A stretch of 64,000 bases of DNA, taken from an uncultured Prevotella sp. (GTDB lineage Bacteria > Bacteroidota > Bacteroidia > Bacteroidales > Bacteroidaceae). This document shows positions 19,276-28,956 of this stretch, in pieces. The notes under the pieces were generated by a model. It had not been told where the DNA came from. It did no database searches and saw only the letters and a program-made list of their open reading frames with translations. The position numbers and the translations under genes were made by a program. The stretch covers positions 23,347 through 87,346 of the forward strand of contig ONQB01000010.1 in assembly GCA_900319905.1 (NCBI GenBank), written 5' to 3'. The number at the start of each line of letters is the position of its first letter. Positions within the stretch are counted from its first letter, which is position 1.

Positions 19276-21255
19276 ATGATTAAATCAATGAACAAGATAT
19301 TTTCAATTTCAGTACTTGCTGCCGGAGTTCTGACTTTTGCTTCTTGCTCTGACTTCCTTGATCAGAAGTCACCATCAGAGCAGGATAACGAGTCGGTATA
19401 CAACTCGGAATATTACACCGGTCAGCAGATTAATAAGATCTATGGTCAACTCACTCTAGACCGTACCTATTCCCAGGACTGGGCGTTCATCTTTGGAATG
19501 AACAGTGATACGGAACTTGTTGATGGTCTGGGCTCTAACGCTACTAATACTTCAAGCGAGCGTGGTAACATGAATTATAACGCCAGTCCAGGATGGAGCA
19601 AACTCTCCGGTACTTGGACAGCCATGTACGATGTTATTGAGCAGTGCAACCTTGCCATTGACGGCATCGAGAATAGCGGCATCAAGGACAATTCCACCAT
19701 GCAACATTACTTGGGTGAGGCCCGAACGGTTCGGGCTATGGTTTATTTCGACCTCTTGCGTGTCTTTGGAGACATTCCTTTGAAGCTGGAGCCTACTAAG
19801 AGTGACTTGAGCAATGCCTACATCGGCAAGACCGACCGTGACAGCATCATGGACGTGCTGATGGATGACCTCGACAAGGCTATCGATGAACTGCCTTGGG
19901 CAGGTCAGAGCAGCTACACCACAGAGCATGCTACTAAGGGCTATGCCCATGCACTGCTTGCACAAATGGCCTTGACACGCGCTGGCTACGCCATCCGTGA
20001 GAGTGCTAAGAGTGGCTATGAGACCGCAAGTTATTCCGACCCCACTTATCCTACACAACGTCCTGATGCTGCTACGCGCAAGGCGCTGTATGAGCGCGCG
20101 CTGAAGCATCTCACGGCTGTCATCAGCAGCGGTGTGCATCAGCTCAATCCCTCTTTTAAGAATGAGTGGTATCTGATCAACCAGCTTACACTTGACCAGA
20201 CCTATCGTGAGAATCTTTTTGAGATTCCTATGTTGCGCAATGTCAGTGGTGAGCTCGGCTATACGGTAGGTGTCCGTCTCAACGGCGTTACTACCGATTA
20301 TGGCTACAGCAACTCGTCAGGTAAGATGAAGGTGACGGCTCCTTTGTTCTATTCTTATAAGTCAGGCGATGAGCGTCGTGACATCACCTGCTCGCAGATT
20401 CAGATCTCGGAAGGTACTGATGTCAAGGGCAACCAGGCTACGGTGGAGTCGATGCTCGGCAATGCGCCTTTTGCCCTTTATGTTGGCAAATGGGATCCCC
20501 GCAAGGAGTCCGAGGCATGGCTCTCTGAGAACAAAAAAGCTTCTGCCAAGCACATGACAGGTATCAACGTTGTGAAGATACGCTACTCACAGGTGCTGCT
20601 CTGGTATGCTGAGGTGATGAATGAACTTGCCGGTCCTGATGGCAGCTATTCTGGTGATGCCGGTCTGACAGCACGTCAGGCCTTGGCTCTCGTGCATGAG
20701 CGTGCTTACAGCAGTGACGACAAGAGCACCGCTGCCAATTACATTGCTTCTCTGCCAACCGATAAGGAAGGCTTCTTCAACGCTATTGTTGATGAAAACG
20801 CATGGGAGCTGACGGGTGAGAGCGCACGTAAGTATGATCTTATCCGCTGGAATCTTTTGGCAGAGAAGATTAAGGAGATGAAGCAGACCTATCTGCAGGA
20901 ACTTGCTGACGGAACCTATCAGAAGACCATCTATTTCAACTATGCCGATGCTGCGCATAAGACCATCGATATGAGCAGTGTGACATGGAATGGTCTGCCT
21001 GACAACAAGACGGCAGCTGACTATGATGCCAGCGTCAATTCGTTTGGCAACAGTGATGCAAGCAAGGTCAGTGATACTCAGGTTTATACCAACCTGCCTT
21101 CAATCTCGAGTGGTCTTGTGCCGACTTCGGTGAGTGGTGGCGAGATTACATTCTCAGAGCCTTCGGTCATCAACCGCTATCTGATGCCTATCGCTTCAAC
21201 GACGATCTCGGCATCCAACGGCAAGCTTCACAATTCTTATGGATATTCCGATTAA
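19276..21255 (+). CDS. SusD/RagB-family glycan-binding lipoprotein
   Basis: About 659 residues. A lipoprotein signal (MNKIFSISVLAAGVLTFASC) puts the acylated Cys in ASCSDFLDQ, and the characteristic SusD opening DFLDQKSPSEQ follows. TPR-like helices are seen in YLGEARTVRAMVYFDLLRVFGDIPL and IRYSQVLLWYAEVMNELA; the C-terminal part has YDLIRWN. It forms the lid of the SusC transporter. The frame is open from an ATG at 19261 that overlaps susC; ATG 19276 or 19288 fits the signal peptide better. Length is somewhat above the SusD average. Confidence 0.94.
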   Translation: MIKSMNKIFSISVLAAGVLTFASCSDFLDQKSPSEQDNESVYNSEYYTGQQINKIYGQLTLDRTYSQDWAFIFGMNSDTELVDGLGSNATNTSSERGNMNYNASPGWSKLSGTWTAMYDVIEQCNLAIDGIENSGIKDNSTMQHYLGEARTVRAMVYFDLLRVFGDIPLKLEPTKSDLSNAYIGKTDRDSIMDVLMDDLDKAIDELPWAGQSSYTTEHATKGYAHALLAQMALTRAGYAIRESAKSGYETASYSDPTYPTQRPDAATRKALYERALKHLTAVISSGVHQLNPSFKNEWYLINQLTLDQTYRENLFEIPMLRNVSGELGYTVGVRLNGVTTDYGYSNSSGKMKVTAPLFYSYKSGDERRDITCSQIQISEGTDVKGNQATVESMLGNAPFALYVGKWDPRKESEAWLSENKKASAKHMTGINVVKIRYSQVLLWYAEVMNELAGPDGSYSGDAGLTARQALALVHERAYSSDDKSTAANYIASLPTDKEGFFNAIVDENAWELTGESARKYDLIRWNLLAEKIKEMKQTYLQELADGTYQKTIYFNYADAAHKTIDMSSVTWNGLPDNKTAADYDASVNSFGNSDASKVSDTQVYTNLPSISSGLVPTSVSGGEITFSEPSVINRYLMPIASTTISASNGKLHNSYGYSD

Positions 21256-21279
21256 TGTTGATCTGCTAATTGAACTGAC

Positions 21280-22938
21280 ATGAAAAGATTGAATAAAATA
21301 AATACTGCCGCAGCCTTGATGATTGGTCTCATGGCTTTATCCTCTTGTACTGACGGTCAGGACTGGAGCGTTGACAGTGCCTTCGACCGATTGTTCGGTA
21401 CGCAGGACATCACGGTTACTCCTTTCGATACGAAGGCTGCTGTAGCCTTTGGCAAGACCCCTAATACAACGAGCTATCAGGTGGAGGTGAGCACTGATTC
21501 GCTTTATCTGGACGATGTGAGCAGCACGTCTATCGTACAGACCTTCACGTCTTCACCCGACACGATTCGTGGTTTGATGGGTGAGACCAAGTATTACTTG
21601 AGAATGCGTTCTCTTGCCGATGGCAAGAATCCAAGCCGTTGGGTTTATTACGAGAGCACCAGTGGCAATCATTACTTCACGACGAAGGCCGAGCAGATCT
21701 TCCATGAGGTTGCTGCCGACGACTACGATGAGAGTAATATCACAGTAAGCTGGGATGCCAGTAAGGAAGTGACGTCGCTGGTTCTGCTTCAAGGTGACAA
21801 TACGGTGCAGACCGTTACCCTCACCGACGAACAGAAAGCTGCCGGTACTTACACATTCACGGGGTTGAATCCAACGACGACTTATGTGATTGAGATTTAC
21901 AACGGAGCGTCCCGCCGTGGCTCGTTAACAGTGACAACTGCAGCTGCTATGCCGGCCGCAAGTTACCGCTACACGTTGCCAGAGGGTACAACAACGATTT
22001 CGCAGCAGTTGATCGATGAGCTGGCTGCTACAGCCAAAGAGCGTGCTGGCAGTGAGACCAACTACAGTTTGACTATCGGTATTCCTGCCGGTATGACCGT
22101 TGACCTCGTGGGTACTGATGCTGAAACAGGCGACCCAGCAGCCATTAAGCTGCCCGATGGCATGACTATCAACTTCTTTGGACTTTCTGGTGGTGATGTG
22201 CCAGTTATCAATATTCCGAAGGCGCTGAACATGGCAGGCACACATAGTGCCATTACCTTTGAACATCTGAAACTGGTTGACAAAGGCTCCAACTATCTGA
22301 TTAACCAGAGTGCAGCTTGCACGGTGGATGAGGTGAAGTTTACCGATTGTGAAGGCACAGGTTTCAAGAACGCCTTCTTCCGACTGCAGGGCTCTGAATC
22401 AAAGGTCATCAACAAACTGAAGATCGACAATTGTATCTTCCATGACATGTGTGCTGGATATAGCTTCATCCACGTTGATGCCAGCAAAGGTGCTGGCGTG
22501 GTGAAGAACATCAGTATCAGCAATACCACTATATATAATGTGGCCGTAACTGGTAAGATGTTCATCTATTCGAGAAACACTGACATGGAGTCTATTGCCA
22601 TCGACCACCTCACGATGTACAACTCGATAGGTAACAACCAGTACCTCATCGACTTCGACAAGAACGGACAGGGTGCCAAGAGTCTCACTATTAGCAACAG
22701 CCTCTTCACGAAGTCGGCTGATGGCGCAGTAGCCAACAAGGGCATCCGTCAGTCTGGTACGACAACGTATGACAACGTTTACTACACCAGTGACTTCGTG
22801 ATGCCACTGAGTGGAGCCAGCGCTTTCGATGGTACTGCCGATGATGTCTTCACCGACCCGGCAAATGGTAACTTCACTTTGAAGGGAACTATCATCCGGC
22901 TTGGAGTGGGCGACTCACGCTGGATTCCTACGGAGTAA
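21280..22938 (+). CDS. Surface lipoprotein with FnIII-like and DUF4957/DUF5123-type beta-helix regions
   Basis: 552 residues. Lipoprotein signal MKRLNKINTAAALMIGLMALSSC. Residues about 40-220 look like two fibronectin-III-like domains (KTPNTTSYQVEVSTDSLY, TFTGLNPTTTYVIEIYNG). From about 300 the pattern turns into a right-handed beta-helix (ITFEHLKLVDKGSNYLINQS, KNISISNTTIYNV, KSLTISNSLFTKS), as in the DUF4957/DUF5123 proteins of Bacteroides pectin loci. No catalytic residues of a known lyase or hydrolase family are evident, so the likely role is glycan binding at the cell surface next to SusCD. Family assignment is from memory. Confidence 0.8.
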   Translation: MKRLNKINTAAALMIGLMALSSCTDGQDWSVDSAFDRLFGTQDITVTPFDTKAAVAFGKTPNTTSYQVEVSTDSLYLDDVSSTSIVQTFTSSPDTIRGLMGETKYYLRMRSLADGKNPSRWVYYESTSGNHYFTTKAEQIFHEVAADDYDESNITVSWDASKEVTSLVLLQGDNTVQTVTLTDEQKAAGTYTFTGLNPTTTYVIEIYNGASRRGSLTVTTAAAMPAASYRYTLPEGTTTISQQLIDELAATAKERAGSETNYSLTIGIPAGMTVDLVGTDAETGDPAAIKLPDGMTINFFGLSGGDVPVINIPKALNMAGTHSAITFEHLKLVDKGSNYLINQSAACTVDEVKFTDCEGTGFKNAFFRLQGSESKVINKLKIDNCIFHDMCAGYSFIHVDASKGAGVVKNISISNTTIYNVAVTGKMFIYSRNTDMESIAIDHLTMYNSIGNNQYLIDFDKNGQGAKSLTISNSLFTKSADGAVANKGIRQSGTTTYDNVYYTSDFVMPLSGASAFDGTADDVFTDPANGNFTLKGTIIRLGVGDSRWIPTE

Positions 22939-22957
22939 AATCAGCTATATTTTTCTG

Positions 22958-22983
22958 AGTGACCGGTCTTCGGACCGGCCACT
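22958..22983. repeat. GC-rich hairpin with TTCG loop between PUL genes
   Basis: Arms AGTGACCGGTC and GACCGGCCACT enclose TTCG, a very stable tetraloop in RNA. No T run follows, so it is more likely an mRNA processing or stability element, or a REP-like repeat, than a terminator. The right arm shares GACCGGCCACTACA with the palindrome at 59757-59792. Confidence 0.7.
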
Positions 22984-23018
22984 ACAGATATTCATAGAAC
23001 GATATAGATTTGAATAAC

Positions 23019-24524
23019 ATGATGATCAATTCTCTCAAGTATCTGTTTTTGGCCGTGGCTTTAGCCGGTAGTCTTTCGGCTACGGCTCAGTCCTACACCT
23101 TTGCGGGGGTGGAAGAGGAAAAGCAGGAACAGAATACGCCTAATGGCTGGCCGGTAGTCGCTTTGCCTCAATTGCCTGCTATTACGAGTAGTAACACATT
23201 AGTCATTACGAGCTTTGGCGCTGTTGCTGACTCTACGGTCGACAACACAGCAGCCATTCAGAAAGCGCTCAATGCTGTTCCGGCATCAGGCGGTATGGTG
23301 GTGATTCCAAAGGGTACCTGGCTCTTTGGTACTAAGTCGCTTACCATTAAGAGCAAGACTATCCTGCATCTTGCTGCAGGAGCCACGTTGAAATTGCTGC
23401 CTTATGGCAAGGCTCCCAACAACAAAACGAATTTCATTACTAATGCCAGTAAGGCTACTGACATCGTGATAGAGGGAGAAGATAAGACAACCTCTATTCT
23501 CGAGGGACAAGGAGCCAGATGGTGGCTCGCACGCGAGAAGAAGGAGACATTCAATCCGGGTGCTTTTGTACGCTTTACTTCAGGTGCCCGTTTCCTCGTA
23601 AGAAACATTAGGTTCCAGAATACGCCTGGCGTTAACCTTACCATTGGCCAGAGTGGAAAGGGAAGCGATGCCACGGTACATGATGTGGTCATGCGTGAGC
23701 CCTCATCACGTGCTGGTGCGGGAAAAGCTTCTCACAATACCGACGGCATTCCTACATGGTGCCCGCGTATCAATATCTACAATTGCGACATCAGCAACGG
23801 CGACGACAATGTGGTGGCTGATCGTGAGACGCAATACTTGCATGTGTGGAATTGTAAGTTCGGTAATGGACATGGCGCGTCAGCAGGAAGCTATACGACA
23901 AATGTGAAGCATGTTATCTTCGAGGATATTGACTTCAATGGTACCGACAGCGGTATCCGCCTGAAGTCGAACACTGATCGTGGTGGCGGCGAGGAGGATT
24001 TCTTGTATCAGAACATTACTATGAATAATGTGAGATATCCTTTCAGCATTGACTGCTATTACGATAAGGATTATACAACTCCCGATAACGACAAGGCCAA
24101 TGCAAAACCATTGACAGCTACAACGCCGTCGTTCAAGAATATATACCTGAAGAATATTGTGGTAAAAGGCGCTACGCAGAATGCTATTTTCCTCTATGGG
24201 CGTCCGGAGTGTCATATCAAAAACGTGACGCTTGACAATGTACAGATCAGTGCGGCAAAGGGCATCAGCGCTCAATTCGTGGACAGCCTTCGCTTCATCA
24301 ATGGTACTAAGATCACAGTGACCAAGGGTGACGTCTGGATTTCCAATTACGATGTGTCCTTCACAGAAGATAGCAATCCGGCCGGTATCAAGACGGTGAC
24401 TGCAGACGGTGGACTTCGTAAAGCCGTGGTCTATGATCTTTCCGGTCATCGGATGATGGGCGACCTCGCCATGCAACATCAGGGCATCTACATTGCCAAT
24501 GGTAAAAAAGTATTGATTAAATAG
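23019..24524 (+). CDS. Secreted GH28 polygalacturonase
   Basis: About 501 residues after choosing ATG 23019 (the frame is open from a TTG at 23010). Signal peptide ends SLSATAQ. Right-handed beta-helix with GH28 blocks in order: SFGAVADSTVDNTAAIQKAL, NTDGIP, NGDDNVVA (catalytic Asp pair), GHGASAGS (His) and GIRLKSN (Arg/Lys). It would cleave alpha-1,4 galacturonan; endo or exo mode cannot be told. The C-terminus VVYDLSGHRMMGDLAMQ ... GIYIANGKKVLIK is a short sorting-like tail matching those of other secreted proteins here. It lies 32 bases before uxaC. Confidence 0.92.
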   Translation: MMINSLKYLFLAVALAGSLSATAQSYTFAGVEEEKQEQNTPNGWPVVALPQLPAITSSNTLVITSFGAVADSTVDNTAAIQKALNAVPASGGMVVIPKGTWLFGTKSLTIKSKTILHLAAGATLKLLPYGKAPNNKTNFITNASKATDIVIEGEDKTTSILEGQGARWWLAREKKETFNPGAFVRFTSGARFLVRNIRFQNTPGVNLTIGQSGKGSDATVHDVVMREPSSRAGAGKASHNTDGIPTWCPRINIYNCDISNGDDNVVADRETQYLHVWNCKFGNGHGASAGSYTTNVKHVIFEDIDFNGTDSGIRLKSNTDRGGGEEDFLYQNITMNNVRYPFSIDCYYDKDYTTPDNDKANAKPLTATTPSFKNIYLKNIVVKGATQNAIFLYGRPECHIKNVTLDNVQISAAKGISAQFVDSLRFINGTKITVTKGDVWISNYDVSFTEDSNPAGIKTVTADGGLRKAVVYDLSGHRMMGDLAMQHQGIYIANGKKVLIK

Positions 24525-24556
24525 AACTTAAATTTTAAACCTTAAATACAAGAATT

Positions 24557-25963
24557 ATGATTCGTGACTTTATGGACAAAGACTTCCTCCTTCAGACTGA
24601 AACAGCAAGGAGGCTCTATCATGAGCATGCTGAGCACATGCCAATTATTGACTATCACTGTCATCTCAGTCCTAAGGAGATAGCAGAAGACCATCACTAT
24701 CGTTCCATTACTGAACTGTGGTTGGGCGGTGATCATTATAAGTGGCGTGCAATGCGCACCAATGGTGTCGACGAGCACTTCATCACGGGTGATGCCTCCG
24801 ACTGGGAGAAGTTTGAGAAATGGGCTGAGACCGTTCCTTATACATTCCGCAACCCTCTTTATCATTGGACCCATCTGGAGCTCCGCACGGCCTTTGGCAT
24901 CAACAAGGTGCTCAATCCCGATACGGCTCGTGAGATTTATGATGAGTGCAATGAGAAACTCAAGCTTCCTGAATTTAGCGCACGCAGCCTGATGAAGCGC
25001 TACAACGTGGAGACCGTATGCACTACTGACGACCCCATTGACAGCCTTGAATACCATCAGCAGCTCCGCAAGGAAGGTTTCAGCGTGAAAGTGATTCCCG
25101 CTTGGCGTCCTGACAAGGTCATGAATCTTACCAACCTTGACGCTTACCGCGAATATGTTGACAAACTGGCTGAAGTGAGCGGTGTGAAGATCAACTCCTA
25201 TAAAGACTTAATCGATGCCCTTAAGGTGCGTCATGAGTTCTTCGAGTCTATGGGTTGCCGTCTGTCTGACCATGGTGTCAACCGCATGTATTATGCAGAA
25301 TACACAGACCAGGAGATTGAGACCATCTATAAGAACATCTTGGCAGGCAAGGCACCAAACGCCCACGAGGCTGAGCAGTTCTATACAGCTATTCTTCACG
25401 ACCTCGCTGTCATGGATGCAGAAGCTGGATGGGTACAGCAGTATCACTATGGTGCGCTGCGCAACGCCTGCACACGCATCTTCAAGAAGCTCGGTCCAGA
25501 CGTGGGCGTCGACTCCATCGGTGACCAGAGCACTGCAACAGCCATGGCTCGCTTCCTCGACAGTCTCGACCGCGAGGGCAAGTTGGCCAAGACAATCCTC
25601 TACAACCTCAATCCTGCCGACAACTACTTGATGGGCTCGATGATTGGTAACTTCCAGGATGGTTCAGTTCCTGGCAAGATCCAGTGGGGATCTGCTTGGT
25701 GGTTCTGCGATCAGAAAGAAGGCATGGAGGCACAATTGAATACGCTCTCTGTGCTCGGTTTGCTCAGCCGATTCGTAGGCATGCTTACTGATTCACGATC
25801 GTTCCTTTCTTATCCGCGTCATGAATATTTCCGTCGCATCCTTTGCAACCTCATTGGCCGCGACGTGGAGAATGGTGAGATACCTGCTTCTGAAATGAAG
25901 CGTATCGGCGAAATGGTGGAGGACATCTGCTATAACAATGCCAAGAGGTATTTCCAGTTCTAA
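24557..25963 (+). CDS. uxaC: Glucuronate/galacturonate isomerase
   Basis: 468 residues, full length. It isomerises D-galacturonate to D-tagaturonate (and D-glucuronate to D-fructuronate), the first cytoplasmic step after uptake. It belongs to the amidohydrolase-like superfamily: the metal motif is IIDYHCHLSPKEIAED, then LTNLDAY, SDHGVNRMYY, GALRNACTRIF and the strongly conserved end SFLSYPRHEYFRRILCNLIG. The MFS gene starts 21 bases on. Gene order uxaC-transporter-uxaB-uxaA gives a complete route from galacturonate to 2-keto-3-deoxygluconate. Confidence 0.97.
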   Translation: MIRDFMDKDFLLQTETARRLYHEHAEHMPIIDYHCHLSPKEIAEDHHYRSITELWLGGDHYKWRAMRTNGVDEHFITGDASDWEKFEKWAETVPYTFRNPLYHWTHLELRTAFGINKVLNPDTAREIYDECNEKLKLPEFSARSLMKRYNVETVCTTDDPIDSLEYHQQLRKEGFSVKVIPAWRPDKVMNLTNLDAYREYVDKLAEVSGVKINSYKDLIDALKVRHEFFESMGCRLSDHGVNRMYYAEYTDQEIETIYKNILAGKAPNAHEAEQFYTAILHDLAVMDAEAGWVQQYHYGALRNACTRIFKKLGPDVGVDSIGDQSTATAMARFLDSLDREGKLAKTILYNLNPADNYLMGSMIGNFQDGSVPGKIQWGSAWWFCDQKEGMEAQLNTLSVLGLLSRFVGMLTDSRSFLSYPRHEYFRRILCNLIGRDVENGEIPASEMKRIGEMVEDICYNNAKRYFQF

Positions 25964-25984
25964 TTTGAGTATCCTGACTAAGAT

Positions 25985-27421
25985 ATGAAAAAAGCAACAA
26001 ATTTCAGATGGGTAATATGCACCATGCTGTTCCTTGCCACGTTGGTCAACTATATGGACCGTCAGGTGTTGTCGCTGACGTGGAAGGACTTTATCGCTGT
26101 TGACTTCCACTGGAACGACAATGACTATGGTAACATCACGGCCATATTCTCCATCTTCTATGCAATCATTTCTCTCTTCGCAGGCCGTGTCATCGACTGG
26201 CTGGGGACGAAGAAGGGATATGTGTTAGCCATCTTCGTATGGTCTCTCGGTGCATGTATGCATGCGGCATGCGGTATAGCCACACTGAAGCTAACTGGCA
26301 TTCCCAACATGGATGCTTTGCGTGCGGTGCAGGCTGGTTCGCAGACGGCACTCATGGTGAGTACCATCTCTGTTTGGTTGTTCTTGGGCTGTCGTATCGT
26401 CCTCGCCTGTGGTGAGGCCGGCAACTTTCCATCAGCTGTCAAGGTGACGGCTGAATACTTCCCAAAGAAGGACCGTGCATACGCTACGTCTATCTTCAAC
26501 TCTGGCGCTTCTATTGGTGCACTTGTTGCCCCGCTTATCATCCCTGTTCTGGCTAACGTGTTAGGATGGGAGGCCGCCTTCTTGATCATTGGTGGTATTG
26601 GTTTCCTTTGGGCAGGTGCTTGGATGTTCCTCTATGATGCACCGAAGAAGAGCCGTTTTGTCAATAAGGAAGAATTGGCTTACATCGAGTCGGACAAGGA
26701 TGAGGAATCTGCTGATGCCAAGGCTGATGCTGAAGATGAGAATGGTATCAAATTGTCGTTCCTTGACTGCTTCAAGTATCGTCAGACGTGGGCCTTCATT
26801 GTGGGTAAGCTCCTCACCGATGGTGTGTGGTGGTTCTACCTGTTCTGGGCCCCTGCTTATTTCTCTGAGCTGGGTCATCCAGCAACGACATTCATGGGAC
26901 AGATGCTCATCTTCGTACTCTACCTCATCGTAACCGTCATCTCTATCTATGGTGGTTATCTGCCGAGGCTGTTCGTGGACAAGCGCGGCATGGATCCATA
27001 TGCAGGACGTATGCGTGCTATGCTCATCTTTGCCTTCCTTCCTTTATTTGCAATGTTCGCACAGCCACTGGCAGGCTATTCGGTCTGGTGGCCTTGTGTA
27101 CTGATTGGTCTTGCAGGAGCCGGACACCAAGCGTGGTCAGCCAACCTCTATTCAACCATTGGTGATATGTTCCCTAAGAGTGCCATTGCTACCATTACGG
27201 GTATCGGCACAATGTTCGGTGGACTTTGCTCGTTTGCTATCAACAAATGCTCGGGCATGCTCTTCACGTTCGCTGAGCAACAGGGTGACGCTTTCACCTT
27301 CTTTGGCTCACATGGTAAGCCTGCAGGATATATGATCGTGTTCTGTTATTGTGCTATTGCCTACCTTCTCGCGTGGGTTATAATGAAAGCCCTTGTACCA
27401 AGATACAAGAAAATCGGCTAA
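25985..27421 (+). CDS. MFS hexuronate transporter (ExuT-like)
   Basis: 478 residues with about 12 membrane helices. The anion:cation symporter signature is visible: WVICTMLFLATLVNYMDRQVLSLTW in helix 1, GRVIDWLGTKKGY in the 2-3 loop, and RIVLACGEAGNFPSAVKVTAEYFPKKDRAYATSIFNSG. It probably carries galacturonate across the inner membrane. A charged insertion of about 30 residues (YIESDKDEESADAKADAEDENG) sits in the central loop. Located between uxaC and uxaB on the same strand, which supports the substrate. Confidence 0.93.
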   Translation: MKKATNFRWVICTMLFLATLVNYMDRQVLSLTWKDFIAVDFHWNDNDYGNITAIFSIFYAIISLFAGRVIDWLGTKKGYVLAIFVWSLGACMHAACGIATLKLTGIPNMDALRAVQAGSQTALMVSTISVWLFLGCRIVLACGEAGNFPSAVKVTAEYFPKKDRAYATSIFNSGASIGALVAPLIIPVLANVLGWEAAFLIIGGIGFLWAGAWMFLYDAPKKSRFVNKEELAYIESDKDEESADAKADAEDENGIKLSFLDCFKYRQTWAFIVGKLLTDGVWWFYLFWAPAYFSELGHPATTFMGQMLIFVLYLIVTVISIYGGYLPRLFVDKRGMDPYAGRMRAMLIFAFLPLFAMFAQPLAGYSVWWPCVLIGLAGAGHQAWSANLYSTIGDMFPKSAIATITGIGTMFGGLCSFAINKCSGMLFTFAEQQGDAFTFFGSHGKPAGYMIVFCYCAIAYLLAWVIMKALVPRYKKIG

Positions 27422-27484
27422 TCATTTACTTTAAAAAATCAACTAGATATATATAAATTAATTAAATCATTCAATATTACAATT

Positions 27485-28936
27485 ATGAAAGCATTAAATA
27501 GTAAAACGGCCCCCAAGCCAGTACGCCCAGAGCGTATTATTCAGTTCGGTGAAGGAAACTTCCTTCGTTGCTTCGTTGACTGGATCATCTCCAACATGAA
27601 TGAGAAGGCTGACTTCAATAGCGATGTCGTGATCGTTCAGCCTCTGGGTATGGGACGCATAGACAATCTTATGGAGCAAGACTGTCTCTACCATGTCAAT
27701 CTGCAGGGATTGGACAATGGTAAGCCTGTCAACTCTTTCCGTCTGATTGATTGCGTCAGCCGTGCACTCAATCCTTATAAGCAGTTTGCTGAGTTCCTGG
27801 CTTTGGCTGAGCAACCAGAGATGCGCTTCGTGATTTCCAATACTACTGAAGCCGGCATCGCTTACGATCCTTCATGCAAGCTCGACGATGCTCCTGCCAG
27901 CTCTTATCCTGGCAAGCTTGTGCAGTTGCTGTATCATCGCTACCAGTATTTCAAGGGCGACATGAGCAAGGGCCTTATCATCTTCCCATGTGAGCTTATT
28001 TTCCTCAACGGCCATAAGCTGAAGGAGGTCATCTACCAGTATATCGATCTCTGGCAGCTGGGTGACGGCTTCAAGGAGTGGTTTGAGAAGGCATGCGGTG
28101 TATATGCGACGCTTGTAGACCGTATCGTTCCCGGCTTCCCAAGAAAGGATATCGATAAGATCAAGGCTGAGCTTGATTACGATGACAACAATGTGGTGCA
28201 GGGTGAGTTCTTCCACCTATGGGTGATTGAGGCTCCTGAGAGTGTTGCCAAGGAGTTCCCTGCTGACAAGGCTGGCCTCAATGTGCTGTTTGTGCCTAGC
28301 GAGGAGCCTTATCATGAGCGTAAGGTGACGTTGCTCAATGGTCCTCACACGGTGCTTTCACCGGTAGCTTTCCTGTCGGGCATCAATATTGTGCGCGATG
28401 CTTGCCAGCATCCTGTAATTGGTCGCTTTGTGCACAGAGTGATGTATGATGAGCTGATGCCAACTCTCAATCTGCCTCAGGACGAGCTGAAGCATTTCGC
28501 TGATGCCGTACTGGAGCGTTTCTGCAATCCGTTCGTCGATCATCAGGTTACTTCCATCATGCTTAACTCCTTCCCGAAGTATGCCACTCGCGACCTGCCC
28601 GGTCTGAAGACATATCTCAAACGTAAGGGTCATCTGCCTGAGGGACTTGTGTTGGGCCTGGCTGCCATCATGGTATACTATCGTGGCGGTAAGCGCGCCG
28701 ATGGCGTGGATATTGTTCCTAACGATGCTCCTGAGATCATGGAACTGCTCAGCAAGCTTTGGAAAGAGGGCGATGTGGAGAACCTTGTCAAGACAGTGCT
28801 GGCACAGACCTCTATCTGGGGCGAGGATCTCAACGCTATCCCTGGACTGAAAGACCGTGTGGTGTATTACATCAACCGCATCAACGAGGTTGGTATGCTC
28901 GATACGGTAAAGGAACTCCTGGATTCAGACAAGTAA
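27485..28936 (+). CDS. uxaB: Tagaturonate reductase (altronate oxidoreductase)
   Basis: 483 residues. Member of the polyol/mannitol dehydrogenase superfamily; reduces D-tagaturonate to D-altronate with NADH. Seen: RIIQFGEGNFLRCFVDWII at the nucleotide-binding N-terminus, FVISNTTEAGIAYDP, IFPCELIFLNGHKLKEVI, and the substrate-site block ERKVTLLNGPHTVLSPVAFLSG. Length is normal. Twenty bases precede uxaA. A fructuronate reductase (uxuB) would look related, but the uxaC/uxaA context and this block order favour UxaB. Confidence 0.95.
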   Translation: MKALNSKTAPKPVRPERIIQFGEGNFLRCFVDWIISNMNEKADFNSDVVIVQPLGMGRIDNLMEQDCLYHVNLQGLDNGKPVNSFRLIDCVSRALNPYKQFAEFLALAEQPEMRFVISNTTEAGIAYDPSCKLDDAPASSYPGKLVQLLYHRYQYFKGDMSKGLIIFPCELIFLNGHKLKEVIYQYIDLWQLGDGFKEWFEKACGVYATLVDRIVPGFPRKDIDKIKAELDYDDNNVVQGEFFHLWVIEAPESVAKEFPADKAGLNVLFVPSEEPYHERKVTLLNGPHTVLSPVAFLSGINIVRDACQHPVIGRFVHRVMYDELMPTLNLPQDELKHFADAVLERFCNPFVDHQVTSIMLNSFPKYATRDLPGLKTYLKRKGHLPEGLVLGLAAIMVYYRGGKRADGVDIVPNDAPEIMELLSKLWKEGDVENLVKTVLAQTSIWGEDLNAIPGLKDRVVYYINRINEVGMLDTVKELLDSDK

Positions 28937-28956
28937 TTCACTTTTAGCGAATAAAC

